Origin: MGR-bin208 sp043779285
GTDB lineage: Bacteria; Bacteroidota; Bacteroidia; Chitinophagales; Chitinophagaceae
DNA length: 11,613 nt
Assembly (NCBI GenBank): GCA_043779285.1
Contig: JAYWEL010000102.1
Span: forward strand, 1 to 11,613
Direction: 5' to 3'
A program made the position numbers and the translations under genes. The notes below the pieces were generated by a model, which was not told the DNA's origin, did not search any database, and was given only the letters and a program-made list of their open reading frames with translations. This document shows, piece after piece, positions 1-7,278 of the stretch. How positions within the stretch are numbered: the first letter of the stretch is position 1; every line of letters starts with the position of its first letter.

Positions 1-12
1 TAATAACCCATG

Positions 13-169
13 TCAATCCGATATAAACACTCCGATATTTACTCCATGTATTTTTGCACTTTTACCTGTTGCAACTGGATAAACCTGTTGTATCGGCCTA
101 GCCTTGATCTTGGGCCGCCAATTGAAGGCCTTGCAGTACAATGCAAAAAAGTAAAAACTGTTTTGTCAT
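13..169 (-). pseudogene. Possible frameshifted remnant of a secreted protein
   Basis: An ATG at 169 lies 26 bases after the stop of the upstream lipoprotein gene. It opens a 23-codon frame (stop at 98-100) that reads like a signal peptide: Lys near the N-terminus, a hydrophobic run (FLLFCIVLQGLQL), then an AAQDQ cleavage-like end. Just before that stop, a shift of one base opens another frame down to a TGA at 13-15. Its translation looks coding-like and ends KIHGVNIGVFISD. The simplest reading is one gene broken by an indel, either a true pseudogene or a sequence error. The V-N-G/G-V-N-I-G flavour recalls surface-repeat proteins of Bacteroidota, but this is too short to assign. No function is claimed. 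It could also be chance. Confidence 0.3.
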
Positions 170-195
170 GAGGAATAATTTAATGTAAAAATTGG

Positions 196-678
196 TTAAT
201 TACGTTTGTAGCTACTTCCAATAGAAGGATCAGTAATGGAGAGGTGGTGAAAATATGCGCTATCGGTGCATAAATAAGGAGTCAAAACCGTTTTTCTTTG
301 CCCTGTTTGACTGTCATTTATAATAACAATTGTCGCAGAATCCGAAGGATATGCAGTTAACTTAAACAAGTAATCTATCGTATAAGTGTCAATTGATTTT
401 AGCACATTGTTTACATAGTATGAGCGTTCCCCGTTTTTGCTATAAACATATTTATGGTTGGTTCCGGTGGTTGCAGGTGTCGCAATGTGGCTACCTATTT
501 GATAGGTAACTTCTGTATAGGTCCAGTAATAACTTCCGGGCAAAAGCTTTCTTACCAAGTCAATTGCATTTGACTTTTCATTGCAGGAAATATTCGGGAG
601 ATTCTCTTTTTTACAAGCCAAGAGTATTGTTAGCACTAAAAACAAGTATGATAATTTTGATACTGAGTAAATTTTCAT
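196..678 (-). CDS. Small lipoprotein, lipocalin-like (hypothetical)
   Basis: This 160-residue protein has a clear type II signal peptide. A short basic start is followed by a hydrophobic stretch (about residues 9-20) and the lipobox LLAC with Cys22, then charged KKEN, so export and lipid anchoring are likely. The mature part holds LPGSYYWTYTEV near residue 47, alternating beta-type segments, a TPATTGTN loop and a C-terminal SYKRN. This layout (G-x-W-like start, TP-x-TG turn, final Y-x-R/K strand) resembles small lipocalin-like lipoproteins common in Bacteroidota. That is recognition by eye, not a family match. Two further cysteines could form a disulfide. The ATG at 678 is the natural start because it directly precedes the signal peptide. 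Ligand and role are unknown. Confidence 0.75.
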   Translation of the reverse strand: MKIYSVSKLSYLFLVLTILLACKKENLPNISCNEKSNAIDLVRKLLPGSYYWTYTEVTYQIGSHIATPATTGTNHKYVYSKNGERSYYVNNVLKSIDTYTIDYLFKLTAYPSDSATIVIINDSQTGQRKTVLTPYLCTDSAYFHHLSITDPSIGSSYKRN

Positions 679-811
679 TTTAGTAATTTTTCCGTTTGTT
701 TTTCAATTCTGCATATTTTATTGACAATTCGATTTAAAGATTCGTTGCAGCAAGAATCTGCAAAGTAGGGTTATTTATATTGTCATAAGCTTCATTTTCC
801 GTTGTAATTCT

Positions 812-907
812 TTACCAACCGAATCTCCGCAGGGCCTCGTCGTTATTTTTATATGCGCCTGGTCCACAGCTTTGTAAAGGGTTGAGTTGAGACCCGGCGG
901 GGAGGGA
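812..907 (-). pseudogene. Start-less coding-like fragment in the spacer before the dnaN terminator
   Basis: Between an in-frame TAA (908-910) and a TAA at 812-814 lies an open stretch of 31 sense codons with no start codon. Its translation ends GPGAYKNNDEALRRFGW, which looks like a real protein C-terminus rather than random AT-rich translation, and its codons (GCC, CTG, CGG) are more GC-rich than the surrounding spacer. It may be the surviving 3' end of a lost gene or part of an interspersed repeat. It is not expected to be expressed as it stands. The rest of the spacer (679-811) shows nothing beyond a short imperfect palindrome at 738-759. Confidence 0.3.
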
Positions 908-913
908 TTACAT

Positions 914-948
914 AAAAAAAGCCGTCTCGTTTAAAACGAGACGGCTTT
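914..948 (-). terminator. Intrinsic terminator of dnaN
   Basis: A perfect 10-bp GC-rich stem (GCCGTCTCGT, 921-930, paired with 936-945) with a 5-base loop lies 25 bases past the dnaN stop. Read on the minus strand it is followed by seven T residues (914-920 on the plus strand are all A), which is a classic rho-independent terminator. The plus-strand side has only TTT followed by G, so it mainly serves dnaN. Confidence 0.9.
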
Positions 949-972
949 GTAAAAAATATTTTAAAATTTATT

Positions 973-2085
973 TTAATTAAGCATCAGCGGCATTACCAGC
1001 ATCAATAAATCTTCGTTATCATCCTGTTCTATTGGTTTAATAATACCGGCTTTTGTAGGCGTTGATAATTCCATTTTAATTTCAACACTATCCGAAGCAG
1101 AAAGCATTTCTACCATGAATTTTGCATTGAATGCAATGGCAATGTCTTCTCCGTCGTACTGGCATTTCATCCGCTCATTGCCCTCGAAACTGAAATCTAC
1201 ATCCTGTGCAGCCAGTTGCAATTCGCTTCCGGTAATAGTCAATGCCACCTGGTTGGTGCTTTTATTACTAAACACACTTACCCGGCGAAGGGCACTCTGA
1301 AAATCGGCCTTGTTTACCAGTAGCTTATATGGATTGTCGGTTGGTATTACCACTTTATAGTCGGGGAAACGGGCATCAATAAGCCGGCAACTCATCTGTG
1401 TGGTGCCATGGCTTACAAAAAGATGGTTACTGTTATAATTGATGGTAATAGAATCTTCATTATCCGGCAAAGCCGCTTTCAGTAATCCCAATGGTTTGCG
1501 GGGCACTACAAATGAATCATTATTCGGACAGCTTACATCGGTTCTTTTATACCGAACCAACCGATGTGCATCGGTTGCTACAAACTGAATTCCTTTTTGA
1601 TCCAACTCAAAAAACACCCCCGTCATGGCCGGACGCAGATCATCATTGCTAACCGCAAAAATGGTTTTATTGATGGCTGTTATTAATGCAGTAGCTGTCA
1701 TGTCGAATGAAGTGGTTTCATCAGCCACCGGTTCTTTCGGAAAATTATCGGGGTTCTCTCCCATTACTTTATACTTACCATTGTCGCTGGTTATTTCAAC
1801 GCCAAAGTTTTTATCAATGGAAAAAGTAAGTGGTTGGTCAGAGAGGTTCTTTAAAGTATCAATAAGAATCTTTGCAGGAATACAAACCTTGCCACTGTCT
1901 TTTGCATCAACCGGTAACTGGACACGCATTACCGTTTCCAGATCGGTAGCTACAACGGTCATTTTATCCTTATCTACTTCAAACAAAAAATCTTCGAGAA
2001 TGGGTAAAACCGTATTGGTATTAATTACTCCGGCAATATGCTGTAGCTGCTTTAAGAGTGCAGAAGAAGAAACGATGAATTTCAT
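973..2085 (-). CDS. dnaN: DNA polymerase III beta subunit (sliding clamp)
   Basis: The ring-shaped homodimeric clamp encircles DNA and tethers the replicative polymerase, and it also docks mismatch-repair proteins and translesion polymerases. At 370 residues the protein has the normal full length. It shows the three-domain layout: an N-terminal domain opening MKFIVSSSALLKQLQ with NTVLPILEDFLFEV and VVATDLETVMRV, a middle domain with MTGVFFELD and FVATDAHRLVRY, and a C-terminal domain with DARFPDYKVVIP and the closing VMPLMLN, which matches the usual MP-x-R/M-L end. The ATG at 2085 gives the canonical beta N-terminus. It is not next to dnaA or recF here, as is usual in many Bacteroidota. It appears to be monocistronic: a promoter-like element lies about 120 bases upstream and a strong terminator directly downstream. 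Nothing in the sequence is degenerate. Confidence 0.97.
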   Translation of the reverse strand: MKFIVSSSALLKQLQHIAGVINTNTVLPILEDFLFEVDKDKMTVVATDLETVMRVQLPVDAKDSGKVCIPAKILIDTLKNLSDQPLTFSIDKNFGVEITSDNGKYKVMGENPDNFPKEPVADETTSFDMTATALITAINKTIFAVSNDDLRPAMTGVFFELDQKGIQFVATDAHRLVRYKRTDVSCPNNDSFVVPRKPLGLLKAALPDNEDSITINYNSNHLFVSHGTTQMSCRLIDARFPDYKVVIPTDNPYKLLVNKADFQSALRRVSVFSNKSTNQVALTITGSELQLAAQDVDFSFEGNERMKCQYDGEDIAIAFNAKFMVEMLSASDSVEIKMELSTPTKAGIIKPIEQDDNEDLLMLVMPLMLN

Positions 2086-2205
2086 GCGTATAAATTTGTT
2101 TTTTGATAGCTATATAATAACCCAATGTTTTTTTACAAATAACCAACAGAATTAATGTTGGACTGTAAACAGCGATGGATTATTTCATCTTAAAAAATGT
2201 TCAAG

Positions 2206-2235
2206 CGAAACTACTGATTTTTAAATAATAGACAA
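2206..2235 (-). promoter_or_regulatory. Candidate Bacteroidota-type promoter for dnaN
   Basis: Read on the minus strand there is a TTG (2233-2235), 19 bases, then TAGTTTCG (2206-2213). The known Bacteroidota consensus is TTG, about 17-23 bases, then TAnnTTTG, so spacing fits and the -7 box has one mismatch. It would give a leader of roughly 115 bases before the dnaN ATG. No other good candidate was seen in 2086-2351, which otherwise contains no supported gene. Confidence 0.35.
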
Positions 2236-2351
2236 CTTTACAATGAAAGGAGTATTAAAATTTAAAGCTAATTTCTTTCTTTTTATGTTGATAACCCGAT
2301 GTACTGGAAAAATACCGAAATTTAACCCGGTAAAACAACTGTTTTTGCATA

Positions 2352-2849
2352 ATGAATACGGAATTCAAAAAGTACACATCAAAAGAAGAGGCATTGCAAA
2401 AACTAAAACACTTTTGTAGTTACCAGGAACGCTGCCATGCCGATGTGCGGGAAAAATTATATAATTTGAATGTGAATAAGGAATTTCATGATGAACTGGT
2501 TTCTGCCCTTATTCTGGAAAATTATTTGAACGAAGAACGTTTTGCCAAAATGTATGCCAGCGGAAAATTCAGGATCAACGAATGGGGAAAACGAAAGATT
2601 CAGCAACAACTGAATCAAAAACAGATTAGTGAATATTGTATTAAAAAAGCACTGGCAGATATTGACGAGTCTGAATATTTGGATACGTTTCAAAAGCATG
2701 CCCGAAAAAAACTGGAAAGTTTGAAAAGTGGTAATCAATTCGAAAGGGCATCAAAAGTAAACAACTTTCTTTTTCAGAAAGGATTTGAAAGTTTTTTGAT
2801 TCAGCAGTTTATCAAAGAAAATCTAACAGAAAAAATCGCAAAAAAATAA
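2352..2849 (+). CDS. recX: RecX-family regulatory protein
   Basis: RecX proteins bind RecA filaments and dampen RecA recombinase activity; some are also needed to avoid RecA toxicity. The 165-residue product is built of helical RecX repeats. The first is around residues 11-50 (EALQKLKHFCSYQERCHADV, the site of the usual R-x-x-S-x-x-E-L pattern). The second, most diagnostic, is around 53-100: ILENYLNEERFAKMYASGKF, followed by WGKRKIQQQLNQKQI. A third, weaker repeat is at about 108-155, ending FESFLIQQFI. Length and order match the family. recA is not in the window, so any functional link is inferred from family knowledge. The gene is followed after a single base by the nitrilase start, so the two are almost surely cotranscribed. 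Its ATG at 2352 sits just before the first repeat. Confidence 0.93.
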   Translation: MNTEFKKYTSKEEALQKLKHFCSYQERCHADVREKLYNLNVNKEFHDELVSALILENYLNEERFAKMYASGKFRINEWGKRKIQQQLNQKQISEYCIKKALADIDESEYLDTFQKHARKKLESLKSGNQFERASKVNNFLFQKGFESFLIQQFIKENLTEKIAKK

Positions 2850-2850
2850 T

Positions 2851-3669
2851 ATGTCAGTATTAACGGTCAGCACCATTCAGTCTATCCTTCATTGGGAAAA
2901 CAAAGCAGCGAACCTGGGTATGTTTGAAGAAAAAATCAAAGAGATATCTGATGAAGCCGAGCTGGTTGTTCTGCCCGAAATGTTCAGTACGGGTTTTACT
3001 ATGCAACCACAAAAGTTTGCGGAAAAAATGGATGGAGAAACCATGGCATGGATGAAAAGAATTGCAAGGGTTCATCAAATCATTCTCACCGGAAGCATTG
3101 TTATAGAAGAAGAAGGAAAATATTATAACCGCCTTATCTGGATGTTGCCCAACGAACAATTCGGCTATTACGACAAAAGACATTTGTTTGCTTTTGCGGG
3201 AGAAGACAAACATTACAGTGCCGGAAACAAACGATTGATTGCATCGGTGAAAGGCTGGAAAATTAATTTACAAATCTGTTACGACCTTCGTTTTCCGGTA
3301 TGGGCACGGCAATCGCCACAATCAGCCAGAAAAGAAAATGAAACCGACCAGCCCGAATTCGACGTATTGATTTATGTAGCCAACTGGCCCGAAAGAAGAA
3401 ATATTGCCTGGAAAACATTATTGGTGGCAAGGGCCATCGAAAACCAATGTTATGTAATTGGGGTAAACAGGGTTGGCATCGACGGCAATAATATTTATCA
3501 CAGTGGCGACAGTATGATTGTAGATCCGATGGGAGAAATATTATCCTATCAAAAAGATATTGAAGACATTTCAACCATACGCTTACAAAAAGAGATGCTT
3601 CATTCAACAAGAGAAAAATTCCCTTTCTGGAAAGATGGAGATCATTTTATGATATTGAAAGATGAATAA
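2851..3669 (+). CDS. Nitrilase-superfamily omega-amidase (YafV/NIT2-like)
   Basis: This is a cytosolic carbon-nitrogen hydrolase. The closest known group (YafV/NIT2) deamidates 2-oxoglutaramate or 2-oxosuccinamate, recovering 2-oxo acids from transamination by-products. The complete 272-residue protein shows the catalytic triad: Glu43 in LPEMFSTGF, Lys109 in YYDKRHLF and Cys143 in LQICYDLRFPVW. The segment YVANWPERRNIAWKTLLVAR (175-194), then ENQCYVIGVNRVG, is typical of the YafV type rather than of nitrilases or N-carbamoyl hydrolases. A loop at about 154-168 (QSPQSARKENETDQP) is slightly longer and more polar than expected for the family. The ATG at 2851 is one base after the recX stop, suggesting translational coupling. 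The gene ends at a terminator shared with the convergent peptidase gene. Exact substrate is inferred. Confidence 0.92.
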   Translation: MSVLTVSTIQSILHWENKAANLGMFEEKIKEISDEAELVVLPEMFSTGFTMQPQKFAEKMDGETMAWMKRIARVHQIILTGSIVIEEEGKYYNRLIWMLPNEQFGYYDKRHLFAFAGEDKHYSAGNKRLIASVKGWKINLQICYDLRFPVWARQSPQSARKENETDQPEFDVLIYVANWPERRNIAWKTLLVARAIENQCYVIGVNRVGIDGNNIYHSGDSMIVDPMGEILSYQKDIEDISTIRLQKEMLHSTREKFPFWKDGDHFMILKDE

Positions 3670-3703
3670 AAAAATACGGGCAAGAATAGCCGTTATTTTT
3701 TTT
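3668..3703. terminator. Bidirectional terminator between convergent genes
   Basis: A run of seven A (3668-3674), a stem ACG(G)GC / GCCGT with one bulged G and a 7-base loop (AAGAATA), then TA and a run of eight T (3696-3703) lie between the nitrilase stop and the S41 peptidase stop. The peptidase stop codon (3693-3695) overlaps the right arm. The A/T symmetry allows termination in both directions. Confidence 0.7.
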
Positions 3704-5198
3704 CCGCAGCCCGTATCAGTTCCAGCACTTTCTGGTATTTAAAATCAATATTATTTTTTATTGATTCTACAGTTGGTTTCGATTCTATTTCGGGGAAAAT
3801 ACCTCTTCCGTTTTTTGGCTGGTCTTTATTAATAACTAATTTAAATAAAGGCAACCTAAATTTTACCCGGGTATTCGGAAGTGTAACATCAGGAATCAGC
3901 CAGGCACTGTTGCCATACGAACCACCACCCGTTTCTTCTCCAACCACCACTACATTATCTTGTTTCATGACAGTCTGTATAAATAAAGCAGTGGCAGAAA
4001 AAGAGTTTCCGCCGGTAATGATGTAAACCCTGCCATCGAAATGATTTTTTTTCTTTGGTTTAAAAAAATGTCGTTCAAAGTATCCGAAATGATAGTTGCC
4101 ATCGGCTTTTTTTCGGGTAGAAAAAAGCATGAACAACCAATGTGATAAATTATTTTCAATATATTTTCCCTGCTTGTTTTTTCTGGAAACCGCATACAGC
4201 GAATCGGCGATCTTAAATGTAGTATTGGAAATATATTTTGTTATCGATGTGGAATTACCCACACCCCCACCGCCATTTCCCCTGACATCAATCACTAGAT
4301 CAGGAATTTTTTCCTGCTTAATTTTTTTAAAAGAATAACGAAAAAATTTTTTAAGATGAAGGCCACGGGTAAACGAATTCAAATTCATCCGGGCAATTAA
4401 TCCTGTTGAATCAATTTGAAGATCCCGATCGAATTTGAGTAAATTTTTCTTCCTGTTTTTCTTTGCTCTTGATGAACCCGGCGGCCATATATTATTACGG
4501 GCCGAATCCTGGAGTGGATTATATGCCAAAACAATTATTGTCTGGGTTTGATTTAAACTATCAAGGAATTCTATTTCATAATTATCAGAAATACCGAATA
4601 CGCCAGAATACATATTTCCAAAAGTTCCACGGTTGCTTAAAGCCTGGTATTTGTTTGTCAGATTATATCCATCGGAAGAAATGAAGCGGAAAAGCGAATC
4701 GACAATAAATTTTTGATCAAGCCCATTTATTTTTTTGATGATACTGCCCCGTTTTATCAAACTATCATTTCGGTTCAGATTTGACAACACAACCATATTT
4801 TCATCCCATATTTTTACAGCCAATGGAAATATTTTTCTTCGTAAAGTATCTGCATAGCGGCTATACCGGATGGATGATTGAACGGATGTGTGGCCACAGT
4901 TTATTTTGGAAGTAACATAACTGATAATTTTTTTAAATTCAACTTCAGTCATTGAATCACGTAGTTGTTCTTTCCCCCACCGGAAATATTCATCCATAAT
5001 TTCTTTATCCGTATACCAATAAAGACTGGGATGTTTTTCTTTCAATATATTTTCAAAAACCGTATAATCTTTGGTTAGTTCCTGTTTCGTAAACAAATGA
5101 CCCGGCTTGTATAATCGTTTACCTGCTGAGCAACCCATCATCATCAGGGCAATACAAAACGAAAAAAAATAAGCGAAGGAACGGTTAAATAAAGTCAT
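3693..5198 (-). CDS. Lipoprotein S41-family peptidase (tricorn/IRBP-like)
   Basis: This 501-residue protein has a type II signal peptide (hydrophobic residues 8-21, lipobox MMMGC with Cys23, then SAG), so it is expected to be a membrane-anchored, extracytoplasmic serine peptidase. An N-terminal helical part (about 35-115, HPSLYWYT, INCGHTSV) is typical of Bacteroidota S41 proteins. A degenerate PDZ-like region follows (about 125-225, GSIIKKINGL). The catalytic part includes LVIDVRGNGGGGVGNS (301-316) and VYIITGGNSFSATALF (391-406), in which Ser401 is the probable nucleophile by the S-x-S-A pattern. The later GEETGGGSYGN (420-430) lacks the Lys of the CtpA-type T-x-G-K-G motif, so this belongs with tricorn/IRBP-like S41 members, not CtpA processing proteases. 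Substrate is unknown. It starts 11 bases after the thiL stop and is probably cotranscribed with it. Confidence 0.9.
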   Translation of the reverse strand: MTLFNRSFAYFFSFCIALMMMGCSAGKRLYKPGHLFTKQELTKDYTVFENILKEKHPSLYWYTDKEIMDEYFRWGKEQLRDSMTEVEFKKIISYVTSKINCGHTSVQSSIRYSRYADTLRRKIFPLAVKIWDENMVVLSNLNRNDSLIKRGSIIKKINGLDQKFIVDSLFRFISSDGYNLTNKYQALSNRGTFGNMYSGVFGISDNYEIEFLDSLNQTQTIIVLAYNPLQDSARNNIWPPGSSRAKKNRKKNLLKFDRDLQIDSTGLIARMNLNSFTRGLHLKKFFRYSFKKIKQEKIPDLVIDVRGNGGGGVGNSTSITKYISNTTFKIADSLYAVSRKNKQGKYIENNLSHWLFMLFSTRKKADGNYHFGYFERHFFKPKKKNHFDGRVYIITGGNSFSATALFIQTVMKQDNVVVVGEETGGGSYGNSAWLIPDVTLPNTRVKFRLPLFKLVINKDQPKNGRGIFPEIESKPTVESIKNNIDFKYQKVLELIRAAEKK

Positions 5199-5209
5199 TA
5201 AAAAATAAG

Positions 5210-6241
5210 CTATTTAAGGGCATTCCATCCCTGTGCTGTCAAAGGATGTTTTTTTCCCGACTTGGTAATAATATGTGTTCCTGCTTCCGGCTCAGTTAAA
5301 TAACCCACCACACTTATTTGTTCATTTAAAACAAGTTTATCATGGTCGGCCTGTTTTATGGTAAATACAAGTTGGTAATCTTCGCCACCGTTCAACGCAC
5401 AAGCTGTCGGGTCTATTTTAAATTTATAAGCTGCCGCTTTCATCCGATCGTCAATCGGAATTTTTTCTTCATAAAGCACACAACCCAATTCGCTTTGTTT
5501 ACAAATATGCAATACCTCCGAACTCAGGCCGTCACTAATATCCATCATCGAAGTTGGAACCAATTCGTTTTTTTCAAAAAATTCTATAATATCTTTTCTT
5601 GCTTCGGGTTTCAATAATCGTCCAATGACAAAGTCTTCTCCTTCCAAATCTGGTTGCACACCGGGATGTTCTAAATAAATTTTCTTTTCTCGTTCTAAAA
5701 ATAAAAGACCCACATAAGCCGCACCTAAATCTCCACTTACACAAACCAGGTCGCCTTTTTCTGCTGTACTTCTTTTTATGTATTTATCCGGCGTTACTTC
5801 GCCAATGGCCGTAATGGAAATAATAAATCCTTTTTGAGAAGTAGTAGTATCACCACCGACAAGGTCCACACCATATTTTTCGCAGGCAGCATATACGCCT
5901 TCATAAAATTCATCCAGCGATTCAACAGAAAACCGATTGCTGATGGCAATACTTATCACTATTTGAGTAGGTGTTGCATTCATGGCATAAATATCACTCA
6001 GGTTTACCACAACCGATTTGTAACCAAGATGCCGCAGGGGTGTATATGTAAGATCGAAGTGAATACCTTCAACCAATAAGTCAGTAGTGATGACCGTTTG
6101 TTTACCAAAATGGTCAATAACGGCCGCATCGTCACCAACACCTAATATCGAAGAAGCATTTTGTAATTCAATGTTTTTTGTAAGATGGTCAATCAGTCCA
6201 AATTCTCCCAGTGTTGATATTTCTGTACGTTGTTCGCTCAT
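5210..6241 (-). CDS. thiL: Thiamine-monophosphate kinase
   Basis: ThiL phosphorylates thiamine monophosphate with ATP to give thiamine diphosphate, the active cofactor, in the cytosol. The 343-residue protein carries the AIR-synthase-fold signatures in order: GVGDDAAV (34-41), TTDLLVEGIHFD (52-63), VNLSDIYAMNATP (79-91), LVGGDTTTS (127-135) in the N-terminal ATP/Mg-binding half, then MDISDGLSSEVLHI (233-246) and LNGGEDYQLVF (283-293) in the C-terminal half. The acidic residues of GDDA, SD, GGD and DISDG that bind metal and phosphate are all present. The start GEFGLIDHL is typical and supports the ATG at 6241. No other thiamine genes are in the window. The peptidase gene follows after 11 bases. 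A 136-base gap upstream, before the phosphatase gene stop, may hold its own promoter. Confidence 0.96.
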   Translation of the reverse strand: MSEQRTEISTLGEFGLIDHLTKNIELQNASSILGVGDDAAVIDHFGKQTVITTDLLVEGIHFDLTYTPLRHLGYKSVVVNLSDIYAMNATPTQIVISIAISNRFSVESLDEFYEGVYAACEKYGVDLVGGDTTTSQKGFIISITAIGEVTPDKYIKRSTAEKGDLVCVSGDLGAAYVGLLFLEREKKIYLEHPGVQPDLEGEDFVIGRLLKPEARKDIIEFFEKNELVPTSMMDISDGLSSEVLHICKQSELGCVLYEEKIPIDDRMKAAAYKFKIDPTACALNGGEDYQLVFTIKQADHDKLVLNEQISVVGYLTEPEAGTHIITKSGKKHPLTAQGWNALK

Positions 6242-6377
6242 GATTTTTTCGAAATAAAAATGATTGTAAAATTTTTAATAATTCATTATAGCCGGGCTCG
6301 TTTTAAAAAAGAGCCTCTGCATAAAACGAAAATATTTTCTGTTTATGTTATAAAAGGCCAACTAAATTCAGGTATGG

Positions 6378-7151
6378 TTAAAGTTCATTATTCACCCATC
6401 TCAACATTTCATCATGTATTTTTCCGTTGGTAGCCAAAACATGTGGCTGATATGGTGAAAATTCATTCCCTTTAAAATCGGTTAACCGGCCACCGGCTTC
6501 CTCTACAATAATAAATCCGGCGGCACTATCCCATGCCTCCAGCTTGTGCTCATAAAAACCATCAAACCGTCCGGCTGCCACCCAACAAAGATCTATGGCT
6601 GCAGAGCCAAGCCGTCTTACCGGGATTCCTTTTCTTACAAAACGCTGAAATACATCCAGGGGACCATTGTCCATTTCCAGGTAAGAATAGGGAAAGCCTG
6701 TTACAAGGCATGCTTTGATCACTTCGGTTTGTTCACTCACCCGGATCGGCTTTTCATTTAATGTAGATCCCATACCCTTTTCTGCAAAGAAAAACTCGTT
6801 CATGTGTGGATTATATACCGCCCCTAAAATCATTTTTTCGTTTTTTTCCACCGCAATGGATACACAATTCAACGGAATGCTATTGGCAAAATTTACGGTT
6901 CCGTCAATCGGATCAATGATCCATTTGTATTCACTATCCTGAATAATTTCTCCGGCTTCTTCGCTTAAAATAAAATGATCGGGGAAATTGGCGGTTATAA
7001 CATCGATGATTGCTTTTTCTGCCGCATGATCGGCTTCTGTCACTAGGTTATTAATTCCCTCCTTATTACTGATTTTAAATTCTCCATTAAAAAACCGGGT
7101 TATTTCTGCTGCACCAGCTTTTGTTGCCTCTATTAATGTGTTCTTTAGCAT
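6378..7151 (-). CDS. Inositol-monophosphatase-family phosphatase (SuhB-like)
   Basis: This Mg-dependent, Li-sensitive-type sugar phosphatase acts on inositol-1-phosphate or related phosphorylated sugars or nucleotides. Counting from the ATG at 7151, the 257-residue protein shows the metal-site residues: Glu64 in ILSEEAGE, Asp80 and Asp83 in WIIDPIDGTVNFAN, and Asp208 in EAWDSAAGFIIVEEAGG. All of the family's two signature motifs are intact and the length is normal. The frame also extends two codons further to a TTG at 7157, but ATG is preferred because TTG starts are rare and the N-terminus then aligns as MLKNTLIEAT. The true substrate in this lineage is unclear, since many family members hydrolyse 3'-phosphoadenosine phosphates or fructose-1,6-bisphosphate. 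The gene is divergent from the glycosyltransferase, with about 127 bases between starts. Confidence 0.93.
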   Translation of the reverse strand: MLKNTLIEATKAGAAEITRFFNGEFKISNKEGINNLVTEADHAAEKAIIDVITANFPDHFILSEEAGEIIQDSEYKWIIDPIDGTVNFANSIPLNCVSIAVEKNEKMILGAVYNPHMNEFFFAEKGMGSTLNEKPIRVSEQTEVIKACLVTGFPYSYLEMDNGPLDVFQRFVRKGIPVRRLGSAAIDLCWVAAGRFDGFYEHKLEAWDSAAGFIIVEEAGGRLTDFKGNEFSPYQPHVLATNGKIHDEMLRWVNNEL

Positions 7152-7278
7152 CCGCAAAGATATCTTATAGCCTCAGGAAGAAAAAGTTTAATGCAAAGCA
7201 TCAAATCTGTTGGATAGAAAAATGCAAAAGAGATAAACTATTTTCGTAACCTATTTTAAAACCTACTCTTTTATACAG

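Noticed and set aside
738..759. Imperfect palindrome AGATTC...GAATCT upstream of the lipoprotein gene
   Set aside because: A six-base outer stem with a bulge in AT-rich spacer is weak. There is no T-run for a terminator and no repeated copy to support an operator.
1625..2155. Long plus-strand frame of 176 codons antisense to dnaN
   Set aside because: It is fully explained as a shadow of dnaN, whose own frame matches a universal family over its whole length.
2243..2419. A plus-strand ATG frame of 58 codons starting upstream of recX and overlapping its beginning
   Set aside because: It overlaps recX in another frame, the second half is clearly a shadow of the recX reading frame, and the hydrophobic start is not followed by a plausible protein.
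6294..6316. GGCTC/GAGCC inverted repeat between the phosphatase and thiL
   Set aside because: It can form a 5-bp stem with an A/T inner part, but no T-run follows in either direction. I could not support a terminator or attenuator.
7155..7162. Exact TAnnTTTG box (TATCTTTG on the minus strand) just upstream of the phosphatase ATG
   Set aside because: It has no TTG at the needed distance and would put the transcription start on or inside the start codon, so it is probably a chance match.
7210..7246. TTG ... TATTTTCG as a promoter for the glycosyltransferase
   Set aside because: The spacing of 26 bases is outside the 17-23 range, and the -7 box has a mismatch.
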